Assembly: GCF_024244095.1 (NCBI RefSeq)
Contig: NW_026250684.1
Coordinates: 62,001-126,000, forward strand
DNA from: Nematocida homosporus
Taxonomy: Eukaryota > Microsporidia
Direction: 5' to 3'
DNA: 64,000 nt
Part shown: positions 26,287 through 35,602 of the stretch, piece after piece
How the letters are laid out: each line of letters opens with the position of its first letter
How positions within the stretch are numbered: the stretch's first letter is position 1
Program-made: the position numbers and the translations under genes
Notes under the pieces: generated by a model
What the model was told of the DNA's origin: nothing
Databases searched by the model: none
What the model saw: only the letters and a program-made list of their open reading frames with translations

Positions 26287-28479
26287 TTATTCAAGGAGAG
26301 GCGCTGCTTTAAGAGGAACGACTAGACGGAAGTGGGGAGTGGGAGTGTCAAGGCGAATGAAGAAACCAATACGGAGGAATTGCCAGTAGGTATGTGCTGG
26401 AGCTTTTGCAGCTTCGGGGGAAATGCGGGCATTGGTGAAGAGTTGAGTCTCTTGGCCACGAATGACTTCTAGAGTGGCAGTTGGGGCATCGGTGGGCAGC
26501 CATGGAATGGCGGCGGAATGGGGTCGGGTAGAAGGTCGGACTTGTAAAGGAAGGTCTTCAGAGACAAGTTCGACTGGACCTACTTCCTTAAGCAGGACTG
26601 TACTCTGGCGTTGGAGACGGAAGAAGGAAGGATCATTAGGGCCGGCTCGGAAGTCTTTCTGGTCAATAAGCACGGTGCGCTTATCTGGTAGAATTAGATC
26701 TAGTGGGTTGAAAATAGCTACGGCTTTAGAAGAATTGTTTAGATCTTCTCGAATAATACTTTCAAAGATATGCGGAGATATTTCACTTGTGCATGTAGTG
26801 ATGCCTAAAGATTCAACAAAACGACGAATACTTTGGGGTGGCACGCCTCGAGCTCGTAGTCCTTCTAACGTACTGAGTCGTGGATCACTCCAGCCGGTGA
26901 ATTTACCCTCTTGAATAGCCCGGGTAATGTAACGCTTGCTAAGTAGCGCTCCGGTTAAAGAAAGCCGGGAATACTCCCACTGCACCGGGCGATAGAGATC
27001 AAGGGCATCGCAAAGCCAATTATAACTCGTTCGCGAATTAATAAACTCAGTAGTACAGAAAGAGTGGGTAATATCTTCAAATGAGTCGGTGAGACAGTGA
27101 GTGAAATCATAAGAAGGATAGATACACCATTGGTCGCCTGTTTTAACATGTGGGTGCTTAACTACTCGGTAGGCAACTAAGTCCCATAGTTGCGGGTTGT
27201 CGCTGGACATGTCCATTTTCATACGAAGGACGGCATCGCCTTCTTCATAGTGGCCGTCCTTCATTTTCTGGAACTCAGCTAAGTTCTCGGCAACAGATCG
27301 ATCACGCCATGGACTGATTACACGCTCTTCCTCCTCTCCGATTTCTTTTACTTGACTAGCTATCTTGCTTGTCATGGTCTCTTTACGGCGTTCTGAGACA
27401 TCTTTTCGGGAAAGGTGGCAGACATAGGCTTTGCCTCTTTTGATAAGCTCAACAGCACACTCGTACAACCGTGGGAAGTAGTCAGAAGCACAGGTTATGG
27501 CATCTGGTGTGTATCCCATCCAGCGCACCATCTCTTCAATCTTCTCGTAGTACTCAGTCTTCTCGGCTTTCGGATTAGTATCGTCATAGCGCAAGGAAAT
27601 CCAGCCGTTGTAAAAGTCACGGTAGCCAAAGTTAATACTAAGGGCCTTGGCATGGCCAATATGCAAGTGGCCATTGGGCTCGGGTGGGAATCGCACCCGG
27701 ACTTGGCCTTTAGTACGCTTAATATGCTCTTTTAGAATTTCAGGCGTCTTCTGGTAGTTGGTAAAGGGCGTGTGCATGCTTTGCATTTCACCTTCAAGAT
27801 ACCGGGTCCATTTCCTGTCCTTGGATGTACGCAAGTGCTCAGGAATAGTCACTCTTTGGTAGATTTGGTTGATTGTCCGTGTGGCCGGCATGGGAGCCGT
27901 GGCCATTTCCAGTAACTCACTTACTTTCTGCGCATTGAGAGTCTCTTTGGCGACTTCTTTTTCCACTGTAGCTGATAAGGACATGCTTTCAAACAGAGCC
28001 ATAATCTCACGAGGCGGCACAAATTGCAGGCGAGAGTGATGCTTTAGCTCTTTTAGAACCTTTACTCGCGGCGCACCTGCATTTTCAGCTACAACCTCAC
28101 TAGCAATGCGAACTAGTTCATCGGTCTTAGGCACATTCTGCTCCATGTACGTCCATAACTCATCTGCACTTGCCTCTGGATACTTCTGCATAACACTTTC
28201 GGCATTTAGAATGTCAGTTTCAGTTCTTATCTTTTCGGCTAAAATCAAATTGCTATACCGAGTCGCTGCCGTTCTAGAACTGGCCTTTTCAATTACCTTG
28301 TAAAGCAGCTTCTTCTGGCCTGCACTTAGTTGGGCGGGCGAATTAAGGTCGGTTTGAAGTTGCTCAACAATACTTTTGACTCTCTTGTTCATAAGAAGTT
28401 CTTTGGCCTTATTTGGCTGAACTCCAAGAATTATTAGAAACTCAGCTTCTGTTTGGGGCGGATTAGTCGATTGCGTCAT
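26287..28479 (-). CDS. GLN4: Glutaminyl-tRNA synthetase
   Basis: This class I synthetase charges tRNA-Gln in the cytosol. The Rossmann core begins with VRVRFPPEPNGHLHIGHAKA (HIGH motif) and RYDDTNP. SYDFTHCLTDSFEDITHS and SKRYI (the KMSKS-like loop) follow. The pattern is that of GlnRS rather than GluRS. About 230 residues precede the core, corresponding to the eukaryotic GlnRS N-terminal helical domain. A beta-barrel anticodon-binding part ends the 730-aa protein. The ATG is preceded by TTTAAATTTTA. It is divergent from the HECT gene, with 27 bp between start codons. Confidence 0.95.
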   Translation of the reverse strand: MTQSTNPPQTEAEFLIILGVQPNKAKELLMNKRVKSIVEQLQTDLNSPAQLSAGQKKLLYKVIEKASSRTAATRYSNLILAEKIRTETDILNAESVMQKYPEASADELWTYMEQNVPKTDELVRIASEVVAENAGAPRVKVLKELKHHSRLQFVPPREIMALFESMSLSATVEKEVAKETLNAQKVSELLEMATAPMPATRTINQIYQRVTIPEHLRTSKDRKWTRYLEGEMQSMHTPFTNYQKTPEILKEHIKRTKGQVRVRFPPEPNGHLHIGHAKALSINFGYRDFYNGWISLRYDDTNPKAEKTEYYEKIEEMVRWMGYTPDAITCASDYFPRLYECAVELIKRGKAYVCHLSRKDVSERRKETMTSKIASQVKEIGEEEERVISPWRDRSVAENLAEFQKMKDGHYEEGDAVLRMKMDMSSDNPQLWDLVAYRVVKHPHVKTGDQWCIYPSYDFTHCLTDSFEDITHSFCTTEFINSRTSYNWLCDALDLYRPVQWEYSRLSLTGALLSKRYITRAIQEGKFTGWSDPRLSTLEGLRARGVPPQSIRRFVESLGITTCTSEISPHIFESIIREDLNNSSKAVAIFNPLDLILPDKRTVLIDQKDFRAGPNDPSFFRLQRQSTVLLKEVGPVELVSEDLPLQVRPSTRPHSAAIPWLPTDAPTATLEVIRGQETQLFTNARISPEAAKAPAHTYWQFLRIGFFIRLDTPTPHFRLVVPLKAAPLLE

Positions 28480-28506
28480 TAAAATTTAAAATGTTAGGCG
28501 CTATTC
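28480..28506. promoter_or_regulatory. 27-bp divergent spacer between GLN4 and the HECT gene
   Basis: TAAAATTTAAAATG and a short tail fill the gap between the two start codons. The AAATTT core is palindromic and could serve both directions. Confidence 0.5.
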
Positions 28507-30147
28507 ATGCTTGTTGAAGTAGATCGGGTGGCTATGTGGCGGCGGGGAAAGTTTGGGTGGTTTAGAAGTCCGCCTTCTTATCGTCTAGAAATTGCTTGTG
28601 GTCGAGATCGGTCTAATTCAGTCTCTGTGCGTGGACAGGGAGTCACTCGAGTGGGTTTAGTTTGGGAAACAGGGGAGATAAATGGGATGCGACTACCGGA
28701 GTTAGTGATAACTTTTTCTAAGGAGGTTGTGCGCTTGCCTTTGGTTTATGGAGTGACATCTCTGCCGGTGGAGACGGCGAAGTATAAGGGCAGTGTAATG
28801 GTTCGGCTATGCGAGTTGAGTTGTTTTGGAATGTATGAGCGGGATAGGGTTGCTCGTACTGATTTACAACCGTTCTCACAGGAGATGACTTTTGATTCGG
28901 GTGAAACTAGGCGAAGACTGTACAATGGTGAGACTTATACGGTTAATTTGCGGACTATGGAGACGTCAGGTTATGCGCCGATTTTGCAGAATGAATCGGT
29001 TAATTTGGCCCATATGGCAGCGAAGCTTGAGGCTTCTGAGCAGAGTGGGCAGAATCTGTCTAGCGAGGAGGCGTCTTATATTCGGAAAGTGCGCCGGCTG
29101 CGCAGTTCGCCTTACATGTTCGTTTCTATCTTTTCGTATATTACCTTGGAGACACCGCGGGACTTGATTGTGGAAACGCTTTACAAGGTATATGCTGATC
29201 CGCGGCGGCGAAAGCACATGCAGCGGAAGATTTGCATTAACTTTGTGGGTGAGATTGGTGAGGACCACGGGGCTTTGCGCAAGGAAATGTTTGAATTGGC
29301 GGCAGCGCGGCTGGTTCAGGATGAGCGTATTTGCTTGGTGGACGGATTGTTTGATTTGACTTCAGATGCGGACTTGGCCCAACACCGACAAACTGAAAAG
29401 TCTAATCTTGTGCTGGATGTGCCTGATGCGTCCTTTTATGCCTTTATGGGGTTCTTCTTGGGGTATGTGGTCTTTCAGCAGGTGCAGGTGGTGACTCGAT
29501 TTTCGCCATTGTTCTGGAAGGCGGTGCTGCAGCAAGAAGCAGGGTATGACGATATTACTGATGCTTCGGTGCGACAGAGCATTGATTGGATGCGGGCCAA
29601 CAGTGTTAATGAGATGGAGTTTGTGGACCAGCAAGGGCGGGCTGTAACAGATAAGAATAAGGAGAAGTTTATCCAGGAAGTAATTAGCTATGAAACGTAT
29701 GGCAAGAAGAGCGGGTATGTGGAACTAACTCGGGCTTTTCATGCGCTTGTGACAAATGAGGTGCTGGATTTTACCGCGGATGAGTTGAGTCGGTTGGTTT
29801 CAGGGGTGGCTGTTGTGCCGGTTGATTACCTAATGGAGATGGCGATTTACAAGCGATGCAATGCTAATACGCGGGAGGTTGTGTTCTTCTGGAACATTAT
29901 GAAGGAAGGCACGGACGAGTTCCGGCGGGAGGTGTTACAGTTTATTACGGGCAGTTCAGCGGTGCAGCATGTTAAAGAAGGAGCCAGTGAATGCATTGCT
30001 ATCGAAAAGGTCAATGCAGAAGGGTTTTTGCCAACGGCCCATGCGTGTTTTAGGCGGCTGGTGCTGTATACGTATCCTACTCAGAAGGACTTGTACCAAA
30101 AACTGGTCTATGCCATGAGGGAGAGTGGAGGATTCCATTTTGTCTGA
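28507..30147 (+). CDS. HECT-type E3 ubiquitin ligase
   Basis: HECT ligases take ubiquitin on a catalytic Cys and pass it to substrates. The HECT domain covers about residues 215-546: ICINFVGEIGEDHGALRKEMF opens it, and LPTAHACFRRLVLYTYPT holds the catalytic Cys514. The end GGFHFV keeps the usual C-terminal aromatic. The N-terminal 200 residues have beta-rich sequence (VIALPEL-like strands) that might be a degenerate C2 domain. No WW domains are visible, so it is smaller than Rsp5/NEDD4 (546 versus over 800 aa). Which HECT subfamily it belongs to is uncertain. An RSP5-derived ligase with lost WW domains is possible. Confidence 0.94.
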   Translation: MLVEVDRVAMWRRGKFGWFRSPPSYRLEIACGRDRSNSVSVRGQGVTRVGLVWETGEINGMRLPELVITFSKEVVRLPLVYGVTSLPVETAKYKGSVMVRLCELSCFGMYERDRVARTDLQPFSQEMTFDSGETRRRLYNGETYTVNLRTMETSGYAPILQNESVNLAHMAAKLEASEQSGQNLSSEEASYIRKVRRLRSSPYMFVSIFSYITLETPRDLIVETLYKVYADPRRRKHMQRKICINFVGEIGEDHGALRKEMFELAAARLVQDERICLVDGLFDLTSDADLAQHRQTEKSNLVLDVPDASFYAFMGFFLGYVVFQQVQVVTRFSPLFWKAVLQQEAGYDDITDASVRQSIDWMRANSVNEMEFVDQQGRAVTDKNKEKFIQEVISYETYGKKSGYVELTRAFHALVTNEVLDFTADELSRLVSGVAVVPVDYLMEMAIYKRCNANTREVVFFWNIMKEGTDEFRREVLQFITGSSAVQHVKEGASECIAIEKVNAEGFLPTAHACFRRLVLYTYPTQKDLYQKLVYAMRESGGFHFV

Positions 30148-30516
30148 TGAGTTGACTTGGGTTAGTATTGGGTGAGACTACGAATTATGTTAATGCTGGA
30201 AATAAACACAAACCCTTTGATTTGGATTAAGTTAGGTTCGGTTAGGTTCGGATAAGTTAGGATGGTATTAGGTTTGGATAAGTTGGTATTATGTTCGGAT
30301 AAGTTGGTATTAGGATGGGTTGGATTGAGATGCTCTTGGGTTGGTTAAGTTGAGGTATCTTATGGTCTGTAAATATGGCCGGGTTAACCAATCTTATCTT
30401 ATTTCATCTCAATACCTAACCCAATCTTACACACTTAAACTAACCCAATCACACATAACATAACATAACCTAACATAACCCAATGAAACCTTGTGTTTAT
30501 CAATTGTTTATTAGAC
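30148..30516. other. Intergenic spacer, GT-rich then CA-rich
   Basis: The 369-bp spacer is GT-rich with GGATAAGTTGGTATTA-like direct repeats (about 30225-30330). It switches at about 30385 to CA-rich (CATAACATAACCTAACATAACCC) before the next gene. I see no gene. Confidence 0.65.
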
Positions 30517-31596
30517 ATGGAGGGAAGAGACAGCACTAATGGAGTTCCATTGAATATGCGCTGGATGACTATTTCTTCTTGTTTCTTGCTGCTGCCAAGT
30601 GTGGTGGCAGAACAGATGTTGAAGCCAAAATTAGAGATCATTGTTTCTTTAATAGGCATGGCGGTTGGACCTTACTTTGCACTGATCCCTGGTAGTTACA
30701 GAAATAAGTATGTCTTTGGTAGTTTGCTGGGAATTGTACCAGTCATGCTGATGTATGCGCCTTATGCTAGAGCCTTCTCGCTTGGCACCATTACATCATA
30801 CTACCGCCTAGTGGCTGATTTGTATGGTGGCGCCTTGTGTGTTAAGACTAAAAAGAAGGATCTTTCCTTGATCTCTAGTTTGGTTTCTGCCTGGATTAGT
30901 GTTGGAACCTTCTTTTCCCTGCACTTTTGTCCTACCCTTAGTGCCGCTGTTGGGTCGTGCCCGGCTATGCTAACCTTTGCTATCTTTGGCGCGATTTTGT
31001 CCCATATTTACATTATTGAGACACCTGAAGAAATCTTAGAGCGCATCGCTAATGATAGGAACAAAAGCCAGGCATACGAAGACATGTATGCTGCTCTGGC
31101 CCATATAAACGGCCCGGGAAAGAAGTCTCAAGATGATCTTCAGAAAGAGTACAAAGAGATCTTGGAAGAAAAGAAGAACGAGAAAGAGAAGCCGGTCCCA
31201 GTAAAAGAGAGAGCTCGCGCCATTGGCCTGTCCATTAACATCTCCTTTATCTATATGGCCTTTCAAAAGGCTATGGGAGTTGATGGCAAGTACACTCTCT
31301 ATCGAGTCTTCCTGGGCGTTATGCAGCTTTTCTCTTGGTCTCTTAAATACACCGAGGGCGCCCATTCCTTTTTCTCAACGGCTCTGCCCGTGCTAGCTCT
31401 CTACTTTGTCTGTATTAGCACGAACAGCCACCAAGACATTATTCTAGTGGTTTTAATGCTGCTGGGCATTGAATACGCTCCAGGACAAGTGACCGGGTAT
31501 AAACTACGGCCACTGGATATTGCTATCAGTCGAAGCATTCAGTGTTTGTGTGCTTTATTGACCTTTTTGGTGGTCACTCAGTACATCATATATTAA
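30517..31596 (+). CDS. Multi-pass membrane protein, unknown
   Basis: The first ATG of the frame is at 30517 (MEGRDSTN). An upstream GTG extension is not used. The 359-aa protein has about eight hydrophobic segments, in two sets. They are separated by a charged cytosolic-type loop (about residues 190-240, rich in Lys/Glu: KEYKEILEEKKNEKEKP). The first hydrophobic segment (MTISSCFLLLPSVVA) could be a signal anchor. I recognise no family. It heads a run of four genes in which CHS7 starts 19 bp downstream. Confidence 0.8.
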   Translation: MEGRDSTNGVPLNMRWMTISSCFLLLPSVVAEQMLKPKLEIIVSLIGMAVGPYFALIPGSYRNKYVFGSLLGIVPVMLMYAPYARAFSLGTITSYYRLVADLYGGALCVKTKKKDLSLISSLVSAWISVGTFFSLHFCPTLSAAVGSCPAMLTFAIFGAILSHIYIIETPEEILERIANDRNKSQAYEDMYAALAHINGPGKKSQDDLQKEYKEILEEKKNEKEKPVPVKERARAIGLSINISFIYMAFQKAMGVDGKYTLYRVFLGVMQLFSWSLKYTEGAHSFFSTALPVLALYFVCISTNSHQDIILVVLMLLGIEYAPGQVTGYKLRPLDIAISRSIQCLCALLTFLVVTQYIIY

Positions 31597-31615
31597 CCAG
31601 GCCCAAACAAACACT

Positions 31616-32461
31616 ATGGGGGCATTGGTCGACATGAGATTTGCCTGTTCAATGGTCTCTTTACCAGTTTGTTCTGTTCTCTTCCAAGGAAGCGTGCATG
31701 CCAAATTTCCAGCCCGGGCTGTTAGTTTTGGCCGCGTCAATCTGTACTCGCCCTACACCATTCTCTTTCTGTCCATGTGCATTGTCATGTGTGTCATTCT
31801 TATCAACCGAACCAAAAAGATGTACTCCTATCCAGCCCGAAAAGAGATGCTTCTCTTCCTGCGAACCTATCTGGCCACAATTTCTTTAGATCTTGTGCTT
31901 TGTTTTGGTATTCGCGGGTTTTCGCTACTTAGTCGGGCCTTTTACGCGGTTGTGGTTAGTTTGCAGCTGGGATGCTTGGCAGCTAGTTTTGTGGCGGCTT
32001 TTGGCACTGGGTACGTTTGGATGTTCCCTAAAAAGCTTTCGAGCGAGTGTGCCAACATGTGCCGCCGTAATACTCTTTTTGCCCTGTGTTTTCTAACAGG
32101 GATCTTGCTGGTTTGCAATCTAACCTCTTTAGGAGTAGGCGTGTTTGCCATTATCTTTTTGCTGCCGGCGATAATGAGCTTTCTCTTCTCCTTTTCCCAA
32201 CTAGCTAAGCTTGGCGCTCTGAAAGTTGAAATATGGAACTATGGGTCCATTCTAGTGGTGAATATGTTTATGTTGCTGATTGGTAGCACTCCTCTTGGAT
32301 TAGGTGCTCTTGTGGTTCTTATCAGTGATAGGTATATTGATGGAATCTTCTTTATGCATTTGCTGGGGTTTCTGACCGTTTTAAAGGTATACAACCTTTG
32401 GTGCTTAGATAAAGAGCAGGAAATAGAATGTGTTAATACGGTTAAACAAGGCGGTAAATAA
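31616..32461 (+). CDS. CHS7: Chitin synthase export chaperone
   Basis: CHS7 is the ER membrane chaperone needed for export of chitin synthase. The 281-aa protein has an early SLPVCSVL segment, then KFPARAVSFGRVNLYSPYTI and SYPARKEMLLFLRTYLAT, both similar to yeast Chs7 (SLPLCSV, GRKEMLTFFYIYL). A late RYIDGIFFMHLLGFLTVLKVYNLW matches Chs7 HYIDGLFF...VYKYW. Seven hydrophobic segments fit the seven-pass topology. In an organism with chitinous spores it would support wall synthesis. It starts 19 bp after the previous gene and is followed by the next after 6 bp. Confidence 0.9.
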   Translation: MGALVDMRFACSMVSLPVCSVLFQGSVHAKFPARAVSFGRVNLYSPYTILFLSMCIVMCVILINRTKKMYSYPARKEMLLFLRTYLATISLDLVLCFGIRGFSLLSRAFYAVVVSLQLGCLAASFVAAFGTGYVWMFPKKLSSECANMCRRNTLFALCFLTGILLVCNLTSLGVGVFAIIFLLPAIMSFLFSFSQLAKLGALKVEIWNYGSILVVNMFMLLIGSTPLGLGALVVLISDRYIDGIFFMHLLGFLTVLKVYNLWCLDKEQEIECVNTVKQGGK

Positions 32462-32467
32462 ATTTGA

Positions 32468-35029
32468 ATGGCTAAACAACATGTTAAGAGACGAGACAAA
32501 CGCCGCGCTTTTACAGCCCTAGTGCGATTTGGCCTAGCCACTTTTCCCAACACCTCTAACCCTTTTAGAGCTAGTTTAGACCAGCTAGTTAGTGACTTGC
32601 CAATTGATCAAGACTGTAAACGGTTTATTCAGTCAGTTATTGCTACCACTGATATTGATAGTGCCCAGCGTGCCAAAGAAACCGAATGGCTCTGTAATGT
32701 TATTTTTAGAGATAAAGGTATTCGCAAACTCAAAACTGCCGCACAAAAGCATTCCCATAGATCTATTCTTCTTTGCTCGCGCTTAATTGGGTCTGAAACT
32801 CAAGCCTTTCTTCTTCCTTTGCTGCAGATGGTTCATTATAGCTTGATTAGCTACCATGGCCCAGTACCCGTCTCTCTAGTCTTAGATGCGCTTATTAGGG
32901 CTAGAGACCTTACCCATAACAAGATTCTCTCCCGTATTCGGCAAGACCTTCTTCTAGCGACTACTTCTCAGGATATTTGGACTGAAGTAGAAGTTCGAAT
33001 TGCCCGACTGGCCCAAACCACTCGGACTGCTGAGCCTTCCTTAAACCGCGCAACCCTCCAGGAACTAGCTCGAATTATCACTGCTCATGAAACAGCCGAA
33101 GAAATGCTAGGCTACTTGTTTAAGGAGCGAGACAATCCTCTTTTTCTGTCCCTCTATCTGACCGCTCTTAATGAACTCCAACGCCAAGGCGCAGATGTCG
33201 CCACCGAGATCGCTAAGATCGCCCCTCTAGCTATCAAACAGAAACAAACCCGGGCCATCCTTCATTCCTTGCTAAACCGGGTCCCTAACTACCCCAGAAG
33301 CCTAGAGCGCAATCAACTATTAGCCACCAGCTTATATGACCTATTTACCCAAACCAGCAGCTACCGACTTGTTGGTGCTCTAGCCAGTTTACTTGAATAC
33401 CTTCCGTCTCCAAGCCAAAATCAGTGTACTACTCGGTTACTACACTATCTAAAATCACAACTTAAAAAATCACCGGACAATCTTCTTACCCCCGAGCTAG
33501 CTCATCTCATAACTAACTTGCTATCTGCTAACCTTTCACAGATTCCCAATAGCCCGCAACTCTTCGCTCTATTCAAAACCCTCCTAACTCATCTATTCAA
33601 CCCTACCACAAACACTGAAACCCATGTCAAAACCGCCTCTCTCCTTACCCACGCCTGCTTACATCCCGCATTATACACCTCTATTATTGACCTAACTGCT
33701 TCCTCCTCTAGCCTCCCAGAAGTTGTCCTAGAAGCTTTCATCCAGTCTAATACTTTATCCGAGGCCCTACTATTCACTCAACTCGCTAAGCAATGCCCGT
33801 ATACTCTCCTCAACCTAACCCGAGTTATCACTCAGCTCTCTTCCAAGAATCAGCCCACGCTTATCAATAACTTACTCGACTGGTCCCTAACTAGCCTCCA
33901 ATCCTCCCCTAGTGACTACTTGTACTCTCTTCTTAGCACGCTTGCACCTTTGTCTCCTTCCACTACTCAACACAGCATTCTAGCCCAACTTCTTCTTAAC
34001 CACCCGCAACCTCCACCAACTACTCTTCTATCCGCCATTAACACAATTCTTCAACAAGCTCGTCCAACCCTAACATTCGAGTCCGAATCTCTTCCTCCTC
34101 TTCGCACTTTCATGCGGGCTTATCCCAAACTGATCTCTGTTTCCCCCGTTGAGAGTCTTCCTATCCTCTACCAACTAGGCCTCCAGCTGATCCAAATCTT
34201 CCCCCAAGCCACTGCACAGTGGCAAGAATCTGGCTTAGCACTTATCAAACGACTGAAGGGCTACGCCAACAACAAAATACCCGCAGAAGCCGTCTTACTA
34301 GCGCGTATTGCCAACAAAAGCACCCTCACCTTCTGGCTCGCCCAACTTTGGACCCAAACCAATCCTCTTCCCGTTAAAACCCATCGTACAGCTGTGGTCA
34401 CGGCCTTTCAACACCTATCAATTATCAACCTACCTGCCACCCTTACCTTTCTTCTTTTCCATTATCCCTACCTCAATCTCGACATCCGGACCCAACCCAA
34501 ACCAGACCGCACTACATCCCGCACTACCTCTAATAATCCTAATAATACTACTCAACTGCTACCACTTCACCACTTTATTCTCAACTCCATTTGTAAAATC
34601 CTCAACCACCACTATCTATCGCACAAGCCTACCCGCAATACCCTTCCCCTCCTGCTACCCTTACTTGATCATCTATTAGCCACCACCTCCCCTAAACTCC
34701 GGCAAACTGCTTGTCTACTAGCCAAATCCCTACTTCTTACCAACTGGGGGACTCCTACAGACTACTCCACTGCTGTTCGTCTTCTAAACCGTATTTTCTC
34801 TCTAATTACCGACTCTAAATCAGCGTCCACTCTTATCTCTGTTCTCCCGGCATTTGCCACCCGTCTTTCTCTTGATTTTGTTTCCACCTATCTCATTCCA
34901 GGCCTACACCACCCTAACAAACAGCTTCGGCGCACATTTAGAACGGCTTTTCAAGCCGTCAGAGCTGGCCACCCTTTCATGCTCTCACCATCCCAGGAAC
35001 TGCCATATCTTTTATTTTGTGCGAACTAA
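32468..35029 (+). CDS. Large alpha-helical (HEAT/ARM-like) repeat protein, unknown
   Basis: The 853-aa protein has a basic start (MAKQHVKRRDKRRAF) followed by continuous amphipathic helices of about 35-45 residues per pair, and no other domain. Its final 60 residues (YLIPGLHHPNKQLRRTF) resemble the terminal HEAT units of SF3B1-type proteins, but the rest does not align convincingly. A nucleolar helical-repeat factor is another option. A short Thr/Asn tract interrupts it near residues 685-700. The ATG lies 6 bp after the CHS7 stop, in the sequence TAAATAAATTTGAATG. Confidence 0.85.
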   Translation: MAKQHVKRRDKRRAFTALVRFGLATFPNTSNPFRASLDQLVSDLPIDQDCKRFIQSVIATTDIDSAQRAKETEWLCNVIFRDKGIRKLKTAAQKHSHRSILLCSRLIGSETQAFLLPLLQMVHYSLISYHGPVPVSLVLDALIRARDLTHNKILSRIRQDLLLATTSQDIWTEVEVRIARLAQTTRTAEPSLNRATLQELARIITAHETAEEMLGYLFKERDNPLFLSLYLTALNELQRQGADVATEIAKIAPLAIKQKQTRAILHSLLNRVPNYPRSLERNQLLATSLYDLFTQTSSYRLVGALASLLEYLPSPSQNQCTTRLLHYLKSQLKKSPDNLLTPELAHLITNLLSANLSQIPNSPQLFALFKTLLTHLFNPTTNTETHVKTASLLTHACLHPALYTSIIDLTASSSSLPEVVLEAFIQSNTLSEALLFTQLAKQCPYTLLNLTRVITQLSSKNQPTLINNLLDWSLTSLQSSPSDYLYSLLSTLAPLSPSTTQHSILAQLLLNHPQPPPTTLLSAINTILQQARPTLTFESESLPPLRTFMRAYPKLISVSPVESLPILYQLGLQLIQIFPQATAQWQESGLALIKRLKGYANNKIPAEAVLLARIANKSTLTFWLAQLWTQTNPLPVKTHRTAVVTAFQHLSIINLPATLTFLLFHYPYLNLDIRTQPKPDRTTSRTTSNNPNNTTQLLPLHHFILNSICKILNHHYLSHKPTRNTLPLLLPLLDHLLATTSPKLRQTACLLAKSLLLTNWGTPTDYSTAVRLLNRIFSLITDSKSASTLISVLPAFATRLSLDFVSTYLIPGLHHPNKQLRRTFRTAFQAVRAGHPFMLSPSQELPYLLFCAN

Positions 35030-35038
35030 CTGCCCGCT

Positions 35039-35602
35039 ATGCACCACGTCTATCCGCCCGATGAAGACACCTTCCTTTTGGAAGACGCCATTATGAAAGA
35101 CTTGGCTGCCCATTCTACCCCGCCTAAAATCATTGTTGAAGTCGGTTCAGGCTCTGGTTATATATCCCGTGTACTTGCCCAGCACTTTCCCACCTCTTTT
35201 GTTCTGGCTACTGATATTAACCCCTACGCTACTACGCAAACCCAAACCACTCTCCTTCCCTACTCCAATGCAAGCGCTCTCCGCACCAGCATCATTGCCG
35301 GGATTAAACCATCCATTGATTTGGCTATTTTCAATCCTCCCTATCTTCCTAGCGAACCCCACCACCTGACTGGTGCCTGGATTGATCGTAGTTGGGCCGG
35401 TGGTGTTCATGGCCTCGAAGTAACGCAACAATTTCTCCTCCACACTGCCCACGTCCCCATCAGATACCTGCTTCTCTGTAGCCTCAACAACCCACAACAA
35501 CTAGCCGATACTCTCTCCACCCAATACCATGTCACCCTTCTTGTCGCTAAAAAGGTCCTTAGTGAAACCTTAGTTGTCCTCAAAATAGAATCTAAGTCGT
35601 GA
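35039..35602 (+). CDS. MTQ2: eRF1 glutamine methyltransferase catalytic subunit
   Basis: MTQ2 (human N6AMT1/HEMK2) methylates the Gln of the GGQ motif of release factor eRF1, working with TRM112. The 187-aa protein opens with PPDEDTFLLEDA, has the SAM-binding EVGSGSGYIS, ATDIN, and the catalytic NPPYLP, and ends with LSETLVVLKI. These are the family marks, and the length is normal. A CCC element (35033-35035) lies just before the ATG, only 9 bp after the preceding stop. Confidence 0.94.
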   Translation: MHHVYPPDEDTFLLEDAIMKDLAAHSTPPKIIVEVGSGSGYISRVLAQHFPTSFVLATDINPYATTQTQTTLLPYSNASALRTSIIAGIKPSIDLAIFNPPYLPSEPHHLTGAWIDRSWAGGVHGLEVTQQFLLHTAHVPIRYLLLCSLNNPQQLADTLSTQYHVTLLVAKKVLSETLVVLKIESKS

